64,000 nucleotides of DNA, taken from the NCBI GenBank assembly GCA_019510125.1, contig JAEKKX010000012.1, positions 152,187 to 216,186 on the forward strand. The letters are read 5' to 3'. Positions 37,694 to 48,594 of the stretch are shown here, piece after piece. Both the position numbers and the translations under genes were made by a program. Each line of letters opens with the position of its first letter. Within the stretch, counting starts at the first letter, position 1. Under the pieces are notes generated by a model. The model searched no databases. It had not been told where the DNA came from and saw only the letters and a program-made list of their open reading frames with translations. The stretch comes from Lysobacterales bacterium (GTDB taxonomy: Bacteria > Pseudomonadota > Gammaproteobacteria > Xanthomonadales > Xanthomonadaceae).

Positions 37694-38961
37694 GCATGGA
37701 CGCGCACGATCTGCTGCCGCTGCTGGACTGGGATCGCTTCGTCGACGAGCACTGGGACCGGCGCGTCGTCCACATCCGCGACTGCGGCCGCGCGCCGTTC
37801 CTGCCCGCGGCGGTGCTGCGGGCGGCCGCGCGCGCGGCGGCCGCGGATCCCTCGCCGATGCCCTACGCCCAGTTCACCGTCGAGCGCGCGCAGCACGCCG
37901 ATCCGCGGCCGGCGCTGCCGCGCGCCGGCGAGCGCACGTTCGCGGACTACGCGCGCCGCCTCGCCGACGTCGCCGGCGGCCGACGGCATGCGCTGATCGT
38001 CAATCGCCTGCACCGCTTCGACGCCGGCCTGTGGCGGCGCGAGCGCGACTGGTTCGCGCCGCTGTGGGCGCGCACCGGCCTGCCCTCGGGCAGCGCCATC
38101 ACCACGCTGTTCCACGGCAACTACGAGCACAGCCCGATCGGCGTGCACAAGGACCGGTTCGCGACCTTCCTGTTCGTGCTGGCCGGGCGCAAGCGCATGC
38201 GCTTCTGGCCGCGGCGGCCGTGGCCGGACGCGGTCACGACCGTGCTCGACTATGCCGCGTACCTGCCGGGGTCGTTCGCGGTGGAGCTCGGCCCCGGCGA
38301 GGCGCTGTACTGGCCGGCGAGTTTCTACCACGTCGGCGAAACCGTCGGCGCCGATCCCGCCACCAGCGTCAACGTCGGCATCCCGCGCGAGGACCAGCAC
38401 CGTCGCTACGACATGGACGACCTGCTGCCCCCCGCATCGCCACTGCCGCGCCGGCCGCCGCCGCGTCGCGCGTCGTCGCCGGTCTGCGCCTGCGTCGCCG
38501 TCGCGGTCGACATGGACCGCACCCTGTCGGCTCCGGTGCCGCCGGCCTGGCGCGAGGCGTTGGCCGACCTGCGCCATCGCTGCGCAGCGCGCACGCTGGC
38601 GACACAGGCCCGGCGCACGACCCTCGTCCGCCACGGAGCGGGCGGTTTCGAGCCGCTGCCGCCCGCCGCCGCGCGGCCGCTCCTGCGCAGCGGCGATCGC
38701 CTGCGCCGCGTGCCCGGCGCGCAGTTGCTGTGGTCCGCCGCGCCCGCTGCGCCGGTGCTGGTCGGCGCGAATGGCCATGTCGCCGAGACCGCGCTGGCGG
38801 CGGACGTCGTGGCGCGCCTGTTCGACGCCCTGGACGACGGCCGTGAGCACGGCCTGCGCGCGCTGCTCGCGTTCGCCGGCGATGCGCCCGCGCGTCAGGC
38901 GCTGCGCGCGCTGCTGCGGGACCTCGTCGCCTGGCGGGCGCTGCGCCGGCGACGGGGCTGA
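37690..38961 (+). CDS. JmjC/cupin-type 2-oxoglutarate oxygenase of the RiPP operon
   Basis: A 423-residue protein of the cupin_8/ribosomal-oxygenase type. The iron facial triad is visible: GVHKDRF (His153, Asp155) and FYHVGE (His214). The 61-residue spacing and the FLFVLAGRKRMRFWP strand match YcfD-like oxygenases, which hydroxylate amino-acid side chains. Residues about 265-280 are a Pro/Arg linker. The C-terminal part ends in a winged-helix-like module shared with the preceding gene. By context it may hydroxylate the precursor peptide. It is the last gene of the operon; a 67-bp gap follows. Confidence 0.72.
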   Translation: MSMDAHDLLPLLDWDRFVDEHWDRRVVHIRDCGRAPFLPAAVLRAAARAAAADPSPMPYAQFTVERAQHADPRPALPRAGERTFADYARRLADVAGGRRHALIVNRLHRFDAGLWRRERDWFAPLWARTGLPSGSAITTLFHGNYEHSPIGVHKDRFATFLFVLAGRKRMRFWPRRPWPDAVTTVLDYAAYLPGSFAVELGPGEALYWPASFYHVGETVGADPATSVNVGIPREDQHRRYDMDDLLPPASPLPRRPPPRRASSPVCACVAVAVDMDRTLSAPVPPAWREALADLRHRCAARTLATQARRTTLVRHGAGGFEPLPPAAARPLLRSGDRLRRVPGAQLLWSAAPAAPVLVGANGHVAETALAADVVARLFDALDDGREHGLRALLAFAGDAPARQALRALLRDLVAWRALRRRRG

Positions 38962-39028
38962 GGCCGACCCCCGCGCCGCCGACGTACACTCGCGCTCTGG
39001 ATGGGGCTTCGGCCGAGGCGGAGTGCGC

Positions 39029-42000
39029 ATGATCCCGGGCTGGGTGCTGCTGCTGGTGTCGCTGGGCTACGTGGGGCTGCTGTTCGCGGTCGCCTACCTC
39101 GGCGACGTGCGCGGCGCGCGGCCGCGCTGGCGCTGGCTGCGGCCGGCGATCTACGCGCTGGCGCTGGCGGTGTACTGCTCGTCGTGGACGTTCTACGGCG
39201 CGGTCGGCACCGCGGCGCGCACCGGGCTGGGCTTCGTGCCGATCTACCTCGGCCCGGTGCTGCTGCTGCTGTTCGGCTGGCGCATCCTCGAACGCCTGGT
39301 GCTGATCTCCGGCGAGCACCGCATCGTCTCGATCGCGGATTTCCTGTCCTCGCGCTACGGCCGCGCGCCGGGGCTGGCGGCGCTGGTCGCGGCGGTGGCG
39401 GTGGTCGCGGCGGTGCCCTACGTCGCGCTGCAGTTCAAGGCGGTGGCGATGAGCGTCGAGGTGCTGGCCCCGGGCAGCGACCGCCAGTTGTTCGCCGACC
39501 CGGCGCTGTACGTCGCGCTGCTGCTGGCGGCGTTCGCGATCCTGTTCGGCACCCGCGCCATCGACGCCACCGAGCACCACCGCGGCATGGTGCTGGCGGT
39601 GGCGCTGGAGTCGCTGGTCAAGCTGCTCGCGTTCATCGGCATCGGCGTGTTCGCGCTGCTGCACCTGCCCGGCAGCGGCGGGATCGTGGACCGCATCGCG
39701 GCCGCGGGCGGCGTGGTCGCGGCCCCCGGGCTGCCCGCGGGTTTCGTCGCGCAGACCCTGATCGCGTTCGCCGCCATCGTCTGCCTGCCGCGCCAGTTCC
39801 ACGTGGCGGTGGTCGAATGCCAGGACGTGGCCGACCTGCGCCCGGCGCGCTGGCTGTTCGGCGGCTACCTCGTGCTGTTCAGCCTGTTCGTGGTGCCGAT
39901 CACCCTCGCCGGCCAGACGCTGCTCGCCGGCCACGGCGCCTCGCCGGACACCTACGTGCTGGCGCTGCCGCTGGCGCTGGGCCGCGAATCGCTGGCGCTG
40001 ATGGCGTACATCGGCGGTTTTTCCGCGGCCACCGGCATGGTCATCGTCGCCAGCGTCGCGCTCGCGACCATGGTCAGCAACGATCTGGTGATGCCGCTGC
40101 TGCTGCGCGGTCGCGCGCCGACCGCCGGCGGCATCGACCGGCTGGTGCTGTGGGTGCGCCGGGTGACGATCCTGCTGCTCGCGCTGCTGGCCTACGCCTA
40201 CCACCGCATGGCCGCGGCCGCTGGCGACAGCCTCGCCCAGCACGGCCTGCTGTCGTTCGCGGCGGTGGCGCAGTTCGCGCCGGCGCTGATCGGCGGCCTG
40301 TACTGGCGCGGCGCCAGCCGCGCCGGCGCGTTCGCCGGGGTGTTCGCCGGGGCGCTGGTCTGGGGCTACACGCTGCTGCTGCCGACGCTGGCGCAGAGCG
40401 GCGGCTTCGGCGGCGAATGGGGCGCGTCGTGGCTGGCGCACGGGCCGTTCGGGCTGTCGTGGCTGCGGCCGCGGCAGTTGTTCGGGCTCAGCGGCTGGGA
40501 TCCGCTCACCCACGGCGTGTTCTGGTCGCTGCTGTTCAACGTCGGCGCGCTGTTCCTGGTGTCGGCGCGGCGCCGGCCGCTGCTGCAGGAGCAACTGCTG
40601 GCCGCGTCCTACCTCGATCCCTACGCGCAGCGCTCGCCGCTGGGTCCCGGCGGCTGGGCCGGCACCGTCTCCAGCGGCGAACTGCTGGTGCTGGCCGAAC
40701 GCATCGTCGGCGAGCGCCACGCGCGCCGCGCCTTCTCCGAGTTCGCCGAATCCAGCCTGCGCAAGCCGTGGCAGCCGCAGCAGCACGCCGACCGCGCGAT
40801 GATGCAGTTCACCGAACGGCTGCTCGCCTCGGCGATCGGCGCGGCGTCGGCGCGGCTCACCCTGACCAGCGCGCTGCGCGGCTCGGGCATGGAGCTGGGC
40901 GAAGTGGTGTCGCTGCTGGACGAGGCCAGCCAGGAGCTGCGCTTCAACCGCCAGGTGCTGTCGACCACGCTGGAGAACATCAGCCAGGGCGTGAGCGTGG
41001 TCGACGCCGACCTGCGCCTGGTCGCGTGGAACCGGCGCTACCAGACGCTGCTCGGTTTCCCCGACGGCATGCTCTACATCGGCCGGCCGATCGCCGACCT
41101 CATCCGCTGGAGCGCCGAGCGCGCCGAGATGAACGAGCTCGGCGGCCAGTCCGGCCTCGCCCTCGACGAGCAGGTCGAGCGCCGCCTCGCGCACCTGCGC
41201 GCGGGCCAGCCCTACGTGTTCCAGCGCGTGCGCGCGAACGGCCAGGTCATCGAGATGCGCGGCCAGCCGCTGCCCGGCGGCGGCTACGTGACCAGTTTCA
41301 GCGACATCACCGACTACAAGCGGGTCGAGCGCCAGTTGCGCGAGGTCAATGAAACCCTGGAACAGCGCGTCGAACAGCGCACCCACGAGGCCGAGGCGGC
41401 GCAGCAGTCGAAGACCCGGTTCCTGGCCGCGGTCAGCCACGACGTGCTGCAGCCGCTCAACGCCGCGCGGCTGTTCGCCTCGGCGCTGCGCGAAACGCCC
41501 GATCCCGAGGAGCGCGGACGCCTCGCCGAACGCGTCGACACCGCGCTGCGCGCCGCCGAGGACCTGCTCGACGGCCTGCTCGACGTCTCGCGCCTGGACG
41601 CCGGCGCGCTGCAGCCGGAGATCTCGCATTTCGATGCCGCCGAACTGCTGCAGGAACTCGCCGCGCAGTACGCGCCCAGCGCCGCCGGCCGCGGCCTCGC
41701 GCTGCGCGTGCATGCGCGCCCGGGGACGTTCGTGCGCAGCGACCGCCGCCTGCTGCGCCGCGCGCTGCAGAACTTCCTCGCCAACGCGCTGCGCTACACC
41801 CGCGCCGGCGGCGTGCTGCTGGCGCTGCGTCGCCGCGGCGGGGAGATCGAACTGCTGGTCCGCGACACCGGCCCGGGCATCCCCGAGCACCACCTCGGCC
41901 AGATCTTCGAGGAGTTCCGCCGCTTCGAGCACGGCGGCCCCGGCGGCGAACGCGGCCTCGGCCTCGGCCTGTCGATCTGCCAGCGCATCGCGCGCATCCT

Positions 42001-42499
42001 CGGCCATCCGCTGCAGGTGCATTCGCGCGTCGGTGTCGGCAGCGTGTTCTCGATCCGCGTCCCGCCCGGCCAGCCGGCGCCGATGCCCGCGCGCCCGGCG
42101 CGCGCCCCGGCCGCGCCCGACGCCGTCGCCGGCCTGCGCGTGCTGTGCGTCGACAACGATCCGGAGATCCTCGACGGCATGCGCAGCCTGCTCGGCCGCT
42201 GGGGCGCGGTCGCGCTCACCGCCGTCACCGTCGAGGAGGCGCTGGCGCAGATCGATCCGGGCGATCCCGGCGCGCTGCCCGACGTCGCGCTGGTCGACTA
42301 CCACCTGCACGATCGCCTCGACGGCCTCGGCGTGATCGCCGAACTGCGCCGTCGCGCCCGGCGCGACCTGCCGGCCGCGCTGCTCACCGGCGACGGCAGC
42401 GACACGCTCAAGAACGCCGCCCGCGAATACGGTTGCACCGTGCTGACCAAGCCGGTGAAACCGGCGTCGCTGCGGGCGTGGCTGGGGGCGTGGCGCTAG
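39029..42499 (+). CDS. Hybrid histidine kinase with SSS transporter domain (CrbS/CbrA-like)
   Basis: A 1156-residue sensor. Residues about 1-520 are a sodium:solute symporter (PutP-like) module with about 13 helices (AVYCSSWTFYGAVGTAARTG is typical). A PAS domain follows (ENISQGVSVVDADLRLVAWNRRY, about 640), then HisKA with SHDVLQPLNAARLFASAL (about 800), an HATPase (GERGLGLGLSICQRI) and a C-terminal receiver (VLCVDNDPEILDGM; Asp in ALVDYHLHD, about 1085). CrbS-type kinases sense acetate-related signals and act through a separate regulator to control acetyl-CoA synthetase; that role is inferred. Confidence 0.88.
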   Translation: MIPGWVLLLVSLGYVGLLFAVAYLGDVRGARPRWRWLRPAIYALALAVYCSSWTFYGAVGTAARTGLGFVPIYLGPVLLLLFGWRILERLVLISGEHRIVSIADFLSSRYGRAPGLAALVAAVAVVAAVPYVALQFKAVAMSVEVLAPGSDRQLFADPALYVALLLAAFAILFGTRAIDATEHHRGMVLAVALESLVKLLAFIGIGVFALLHLPGSGGIVDRIAAAGGVVAAPGLPAGFVAQTLIAFAAIVCLPRQFHVAVVECQDVADLRPARWLFGGYLVLFSLFVVPITLAGQTLLAGHGASPDTYVLALPLALGRESLALMAYIGGFSAATGMVIVASVALATMVSNDLVMPLLLRGRAPTAGGIDRLVLWVRRVTILLLALLAYAYHRMAAAAGDSLAQHGLLSFAAVAQFAPALIGGLYWRGASRAGAFAGVFAGALVWGYTLLLPTLAQSGGFGGEWGASWLAHGPFGLSWLRPRQLFGLSGWDPLTHGVFWSLLFNVGALFLVSARRRPLLQEQLLAASYLDPYAQRSPLGPGGWAGTVSSGELLVLAERIVGERHARRAFSEFAESSLRKPWQPQQHADRAMMQFTERLLASAIGAASARLTLTSALRGSGMELGEVVSLLDEASQELRFNRQVLSTTLENISQGVSVVDADLRLVAWNRRYQTLLGFPDGMLYIGRPIADLIRWSAERAEMNELGGQSGLALDEQVERRLAHLRAGQPYVFQRVRANGQVIEMRGQPLPGGGYVTSFSDITDYKRVERQLREVNETLEQRVEQRTHEAEAAQQSKTRFLAAVSHDVLQPLNAARLFASALRETPDPEERGRLAERVDTALRAAEDLLDGLLDVSRLDAGALQPEISHFDAAELLQELAAQYAPSAAGRGLALRVHARPGTFVRSDRRLLRRALQNFLANALRYTRAGGVLLALRRRGGEIELLVRDTGPGIPEHHLGQIFEEFRRFEHGGPGGERGLGLGLSICQRIARILGHPLQVHSRVGVGSVFSIRVPPGQPAPMPARPARAPAAPDAVAGLRVLCVDNDPEILDGMRSLLGRWGAVALTAVTVEEALAQIDPGDPGALPDVALVDYHLHDRLDGLGVIAELRRRARRDLPAALLTGDGSDTLKNAAREYGCTVLTKPVKPASLRAWLGAWR

Positions 42500-42734
42500 C
42501 AACGGGCGTGGCGCCTGTTCGCGGTGCGGGCCGGGCGCGTGCAGGCGGCTCCCGCGACGCCACGCCGCCGCCGGGCGGGATGCCCGCCGCTCCGACGGCA
42601 GATTGCGCGACGGCCGCGGCCGCCTCGCGGAACGCACGATCGGCGTCGTGCGGGTTGCACGACGGCGCGGCGGGCAGCATGCACGACGCACGAAGGCGAC
42701 CTCGGAGATGGCCTGTTTTCAGGGGTTTCGCGGC

Positions 42735-42750
42735 TGGCATGGCTCTTGCG
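42735..42750 (+). promoter_or_regulatory. Sigma-54 promoter upstream of the response regulator
   Basis: TGGCATGGCTCTTGCG matches TGGCACG-N4-TTGCW except for one base, with the invariant GG and GC exactly 10 bases apart. The predicted start is about 42762, 40 bases before the chosen start codon of a sigma-54 activator. Confidence 0.65.
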
Positions 42751-42803
42751 CGACATCCGCATCCGCCGCGCGAACGGTCGCCCGGCGTTTCCGAGGACTC
42801 CGT

Positions 42804-44282
<1,479 letters not shown>

Positions 44283-44388
44283 TCAGCCCACCGATCTTCC
44301 CCGCAATCCCCGCACGGGCGTGCGCCGCCCGAAAGCCGCATCCACCCGATGCGGCGCGCCGCGACATCGCCGTACGGAATTTCCCGCC

Positions 44389-44910
44389 ATGACCGATCTG
44401 CACCACGACCCCGTGTCCGAAGACTTCTCGACCAGCCCGCTCGCGGATGGCCTGTCCCTCGTCGCCTGGATCTTCCTGCTGGTCGCGCTCGGCGCCGGCG
44501 TGGGCATCCTGTTCGGCGCGGACGCGTGGTACGACGGCCTGCTGAAACCGACGTTCAACCCGCCGGCGTCGGTGTTCGGGCCGGTGTGGACGGCGCTGTA
44601 CGCGCTGATGGCGGTCGCGCTGTGGCTGGTGTGGCGCGGACGCCAGGGCGACAGCGCGATGCGGCGCACCGCGCTGCGGCTGTTCTGGGTGCAGTTCGTG
44701 CTGAACATGGCCTGGTCGCCGCTGTTCTTCGGGCTGCACAACCCGGGCCTGGCCTTCGTCGACATCTGCCTGCTGTGGATGGCGGTGCTTGCGACCGCGC
44801 TGGCGTTCGGCAAGGTGCGCCCGCTGGCCGGCTACCTGCTGGTGCCGTACGTGCTGTGGGTCTCGTTCGCACTCGTGCTGAACGGTACCATCTGGTTGAT
44901 GAACCTCTGA
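44389..44910 (+). CDS. tspO: TspO/MBR family tryptophan-rich sensory protein
   Basis: A 173-residue TspO with five membrane helices. Diagnostic residues: LLKPTFNPPASVFGPVWTALYALM and WVQFVLNMAWSPLFFGLHNPGLA. TspO binds tetrapyrroles and affects stress or redox responses. The N-terminal 20 residues are a soluble extension. Confidence 0.93.
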   Translation: MTDLHHDPVSEDFSTSPLADGLSLVAWIFLLVALGAGVGILFGADAWYDGLLKPTFNPPASVFGPVWTALYALMAVALWLVWRGRQGDSAMRRTALRLFWVQFVLNMAWSPLFFGLHNPGLAFVDICLLWMAVLATALAFGKVRPLAGYLLVPYVLWVSFALVLNGTIWLMNL

Positions 44911-44956
44911 AGCGCCGTGCCGGCGGACCCGGCGCACCCCCGCACGCCTCCCGCCG

Positions 44957-47137
44957 ATGCCGCACGCCCGCGCCAGCCAATTCCGCATCCGCGCCAACAT
45001 CGGCCTGCTCGCGCTGGCGTTCGTGGTGATCCTGATCACCTCGTTCGTCTCGGTGCGCTCGATCAACGACCTGCGCGGCGCGCTGGGCTGGATCGCGCAT
45101 ACGGTCGCGGTGAAGGACGGCCTGGCCGAGCTCCAGCGCGAAATGGGGCTGATGGAAGGCGACGGCCTGCGCTACATGATCATGGGCGACGCATCGCACC
45201 GAGACGGCCTGCGCCGGCACCAGCAGGCGATCGGCGAGGAGATCGCCGCGCTCCGCGAGCTCACTGCGGACAATCCCGATCACCAGCAGGCGCTTTCGGC
45301 GCTGTCCGCGGACTACGATGCGCTGCAGGCGCGCGTCCAGGGTTCCATCCGCATCCGCGAACAGGATCGCAAGAACGGCGACGACCGCGCCGCGATCGAC
45401 CGCATCCGCGACCGCAAGGGCGAGGACATCGTCGACCGCATGCGCGCCCGCATCGTCGAGATGGCGGCGCAGGAGGATCGGCTGCTCGCCGCGCGCCAGA
45501 GCGAACGCGACGCACTGGTCAAGCAGACCAACGCCACCCTGCTGATCGCCAACGGCCTGGCGCTGTTCGCCGGGCTGATCGGCTTCTTCGCGCTGCGCCG
45601 CGCCCAGCGCGAGGCCGAGCACGCGCTGCGCACCGAACTGCACGCGGCGCAGGCGCATCGCGCCAGCGAGGAAAAGAGCGTGTTCCTCGCCAGCATGAGC
45701 CACGAGATCCGCACGCCGATGAACGCGATCTTCGGCTTCGCCCAGTTGCTCTCCGACCAGGTCCGCGAGCCGCTGCACCGCGAATGGGTCGCCTCGATCC
45801 GCAAGAGCGGGCAGATGCTGCTGACCCTGATCAACGACGTGCTCGACCTGTCCAAGATCGAGGCCGGCAAGCTGCAGCTCAACCCGCAGGGCACGGACAT
45901 CGCCGAACTCACCGACGAGATCGTCGCCCTGTTCGAGCCGATGGCCGAAGCCAAGCGGCTGACCCTGCGCAGCGAGATCGAGGAGGAAGGGCTGATGCCG
46001 GTGGCGATCGACGCCCAGCGCCTGCGCCAGATCCTGATGAACCTGATCAGCAACGCGGTGAAGTACACCGAGCGCGGCGAGATCGTGGTGTCGGTGTCGA
46101 TGCGGCCCTCGCCGCTGGGCACCGGCCACGACCTGTCGCTGTCCGTGCGCGACACCGGCACCGGCATCGACCCGGAGGCGCAGGCGCGGATCTTCGAGCC
46201 GTTCTTCCAGGCCGAGAGCCCGGACGGCCGTATCCGCCAGGGCACCGGGCTGGGCCTGAGCATCACCCGCCGGCTGGTCGACATGATGCACGGCAGCATC
46301 CACCTCGCCAGCCGCGTCGGCCAGGGCGCCACCTTCCAGGTCGCGATCCCCGACCTGCAGCCGGCCGTGCCGGCCGCCCCCGCGGGCGCGGCCGACGGTC
46401 AGGAAACCGGCGATTTCGATCGCCTGCCGCCGCTGCGCATCCTGATCGTCGACGACGTCGAATGGAACATCGAGGTCGCCAAGGGCTACCTGCGCAACAG
46501 TCGCCACACCCTGGCCGTCGCGCGCGACGGCGAGGAAGCGCTGGCGGTCGCCCGCCGGTTCCGCCCCGATGCGGTGATGATGGACCTGCGCATGCCGCGC
46601 ATGAACGGCTATCGCGCCTTCGAGGCGATCCGGCGCGAGGAGACGCTGCGCGCGACCCGGGTGATCGCGGTCACCGCTTCCAGCCTGATCGACGACCAGG
46701 GCGGCCTGCAGGCGATCGCCTTCGACGGCTACATCCGCAAGCCGTACGCCCCGATCGAACTGCTCAACGCGCTGCTCTCGCTGTTCGGCGAAGCCGAGCC
46801 GGCGGTGGCGACGGAGACGCCTGCCGTCGCCGATGCGGTGACGGCGGCGGCCGGCGACGGCCAGTCGCGCGCCGCCGCGCTGGCCGAGTGGGCCGTGATC
46901 CGGGGCGCGCCGCTCGACGCCCTGCGCCGGCGCATGCGCATCCGCGAGATCGGCGAGTTCTCGCGGCGCCTGGACGTCCTGGCCGCGAGCATCGGCGACC
47001 CCGCGCTGATCGAGGAGGCGCGCCGCCTGCACCTGGCGGTGCAGCGCTTCGACGCGCACCAGATGAAGCTGGTGCTCGATCACCTCGCCGCCGGCGCCGG
47101 CGACACCGCACAGGAGAAGTCGAACGATGCCCAATAG
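44957..47137 (+). CDS. CHASE3-type hybrid sensor histidine kinase
   Basis: A 726-residue kinase. Helix 1 (LLALAFVVILITSFVSV), a periplasmic four-helix CHASE3 sensor (about 35-190), helix 2 (LLIANGLALFAGLIGFFAL), HisKA with FLASMSHEIRTPMNAI (His about 252), HATPase (GTGLGLSITRRLV), and a receiver (ILIVDDVEWNIEVAKG; Asp in AVMMDLRMP, about 540). The last 100 residues are a helical tail. It overlaps the next gene by 11 bases, so the two are probably one signalling unit. Confidence 0.93.
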   Translation: MPHARASQFRIRANIGLLALAFVVILITSFVSVRSINDLRGALGWIAHTVAVKDGLAELQREMGLMEGDGLRYMIMGDASHRDGLRRHQQAIGEEIAALRELTADNPDHQQALSALSADYDALQARVQGSIRIREQDRKNGDDRAAIDRIRDRKGEDIVDRMRARIVEMAAQEDRLLAARQSERDALVKQTNATLLIANGLALFAGLIGFFALRRAQREAEHALRTELHAAQAHRASEEKSVFLASMSHEIRTPMNAIFGFAQLLSDQVREPLHREWVASIRKSGQMLLTLINDVLDLSKIEAGKLQLNPQGTDIAELTDEIVALFEPMAEAKRLTLRSEIEEEGLMPVAIDAQRLRQILMNLISNAVKYTERGEIVVSVSMRPSPLGTGHDLSLSVRDTGTGIDPEAQARIFEPFFQAESPDGRIRQGTGLGLSITRRLVDMMHGSIHLASRVGQGATFQVAIPDLQPAVPAAPAGAADGQETGDFDRLPPLRILIVDDVEWNIEVAKGYLRNSRHTLAVARDGEEALAVARRFRPDAVMMDLRMPRMNGYRAFEAIRREETLRATRVIAVTASSLIDDQGGLQAIAFDGYIRKPYAPIELLNALLSLFGEAEPAVATETPAVADAVTAAAGDGQSRAAALAEWAVIRGAPLDALRRRMRIREIGEFSRRLDVLAASIGDPALIEEARRLHLAVQRFDAHQMKLVLDHLAAGAGDTAQEKSNDAQ

Positions 47138-48224
47138 GTTCCAGTCGCCCGTGGCGTTGCCGGTGGTGATGGTGGTGGACGACCAGAGCGCGAACGTCCA
47201 GGTCGTCGGCCAGTTGCTGACCCAGGCCGACTACGACGTGGTTCCGGTGCTCGACGGCCGCGAAGCGCTGGCGCTGGCCGAACGCAGTCCGCCGGACCTG
47301 GTGCTGCTCGACATGCGCATGCCCGGGCTCGACGGCTTCGCGGTGCTCGAGGGGCTGCAGGCGCTGCCGCAGGCCCGCGACGTGCCGGTGGTGTTCCTCA
47401 CCGCCGACCACGAGCGCGACAACCTCGTGCGCGCGTTCGCCTCCGGCGCGGTGGACTACATCACCAAGCCTTTCATCGCCGAGGAACTGCTCGCGCGGGT
47501 GCGCACCCACCTCGACCTCAAGCGCTCGCGCGAGCGCCTGGCGCGGGTGGCCGAGGAGCGGCAGCGGATGGCGGAGATCGTCAGCCACGACCTGCGCAAC
47601 CATTTCGGCAACATCCTGTTCTCCGCGGACATGCTGCGCGACGACGACCTGCCCGGGGACGTGCGCAAGTCGCTCGCCGCCTCGATCCGCGAATCCGCCG
47701 ACGCCGGGGTGCTGTTCCTGCAGGCCTTCCTCGACCAGCAGCACGACCAGTCGCACGGCGTCCCGGTCAAGCCGATGCTGGCGACGGAACTGGCCGAGCG
47801 CGCGATGCGCCTGCTGTCGCCGCAGGCCGGGCGCAAAGGGATCGCCTTGCGGCTGGCGCACGAGGATCCCGACCTGCTGGTGATGGCCGAGGCCGCCGGC
47901 GCCGGCCACGTGCTGCAGAACCTGATCTCCAACGCCATCAAGTACGCGCCGCCCGACAGCGAAGTGGCGATCACCACCGGGCGCCGCGGCAAGTTCGGTG
48001 CGATCGCGGTGCACGATCGCGGCCCGGGCATCGGCGCGCAGGATCGCGAGAACCTGTTCAAGCGCTACGTGCGGCTGTCGTCGCAGCCCACCGGCGGCGA
48101 AAGCGCCACCGGGCTCGGCCTGGCGCTGGCGAAGCAGCGCGCCCGCACCATGGGCGGCGACCTGTGGTACGAGGATCGTTCCGGCGGCGGTGCGTCGTTC
48201 GTGTTCGAGCTGGCGCTGGCCTGA
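47127..48224 (+). CDS. Response regulator with C-terminal histidine kinase (REC-HisKA-HATPase)
   Basis: A 365-residue protein with an N-terminal receiver (VMVVDDQSANVQVV; Asp in LVLLDMRMPG, about 63), then HisKA with EIVSHDLRNHFGNI (His about 153) and an HATPase (NLISNAIKYAPPDSEV, HDRGPGIGAQD, ATGLGLALAKQRA). The reversed order fits an intermediate that takes phosphate from the upstream hybrid kinase. No output DNA-binding domain. Confidence 0.92.
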   Translation: MPNRFQSPVALPVVMVVDDQSANVQVVGQLLTQADYDVVPVLDGREALALAERSPPDLVLLDMRMPGLDGFAVLEGLQALPQARDVPVVFLTADHERDNLVRAFASGAVDYITKPFIAEELLARVRTHLDLKRSRERLARVAEERQRMAEIVSHDLRNHFGNILFSADMLRDDDLPGDVRKSLAASIRESADAGVLFLQAFLDQQHDQSHGVPVKPMLATELAERAMRLLSPQAGRKGIALRLAHEDPDLLVMAEAAGAGHVLQNLISNAIKYAPPDSEVAITTGRRGKFGAIAVHDRGPGIGAQDRENLFKRYVRLSSQPTGGESATGLGLALAKQRARTMGGDLWYEDRSGGGASFVFELALA

Positions 48225-48421
48225 GCGCGCGCCCGCGCGCCGCGTCGTCGGTCCGATCGGATCGCAGCCGGTCGATCTCAGGGCGCCGCTGGCGAGGGAC
48301 TGCTTTGGTTCTGATGAAGAAGCGTCGTTGCCGCCACGACGCGCTGTGGCGGCCGTTCGCGGGCGCACCATGCGCCGCCGGCAATGCCCGGAATCCTTTT
48401 CCGCGCTGGCGCGCGTACGAC

Positions 48422-48516
48422 TTTCTTTGGCGCACTGCGCCGCTACCGGCGCGAACGGCGAAGCCGGCCCGAAGGGCGAGCGCCGCAGGCGCGAGTCAAG
48501 AAAGTCGCCAAAGAAA
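48422..48516. repeat. Intergenic inverted repeat with TTTCTTTGGCG arms
   Basis: TTTCTTTGGCG (48422-48432) pairs with CGCCAAAGAAA (48506-48516). The wording AAGAAAGTCGCCAAAGAAA beside it looks like a dispersed Xanthomonadaceae repeat; that recognition is from memory. Confidence 0.6.
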
Positions 48517-48561
48517 ACATTCAGGTCCACGGCACATCTGCCATCGGAAGCGTGGCCGGGA

Positions 48562-48594
48562 TTTTTCGGCGAGGCCTCCTGCCTCGTCGAAAAA
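48562..48594. repeat. Hairpin with TTTTTCGG / TCGAAAAA arms
   Basis: TTTTTCGGCGAGGC (48562-48575) faces GCCTCGTCGAAAAA (48581-48594) with a 5-base loop; one mismatch. It can fold on either strand and could end transcription from both sides. Confidence 0.55.

Noticed and set aside
33066..37775. 1569-codon frame opposite the RiPP-like operon
   Set aside because: Only its last 170 codons (the GNAT) look like protein; the rest is Arg/Pro-rich shadow of the dehydratase and cupin genes.
38369..42691. 1440-codon frame opposite the hybrid kinase
   Set aside because: Shadow of the kinase gene, with no recognisable domains and low-complexity composition.
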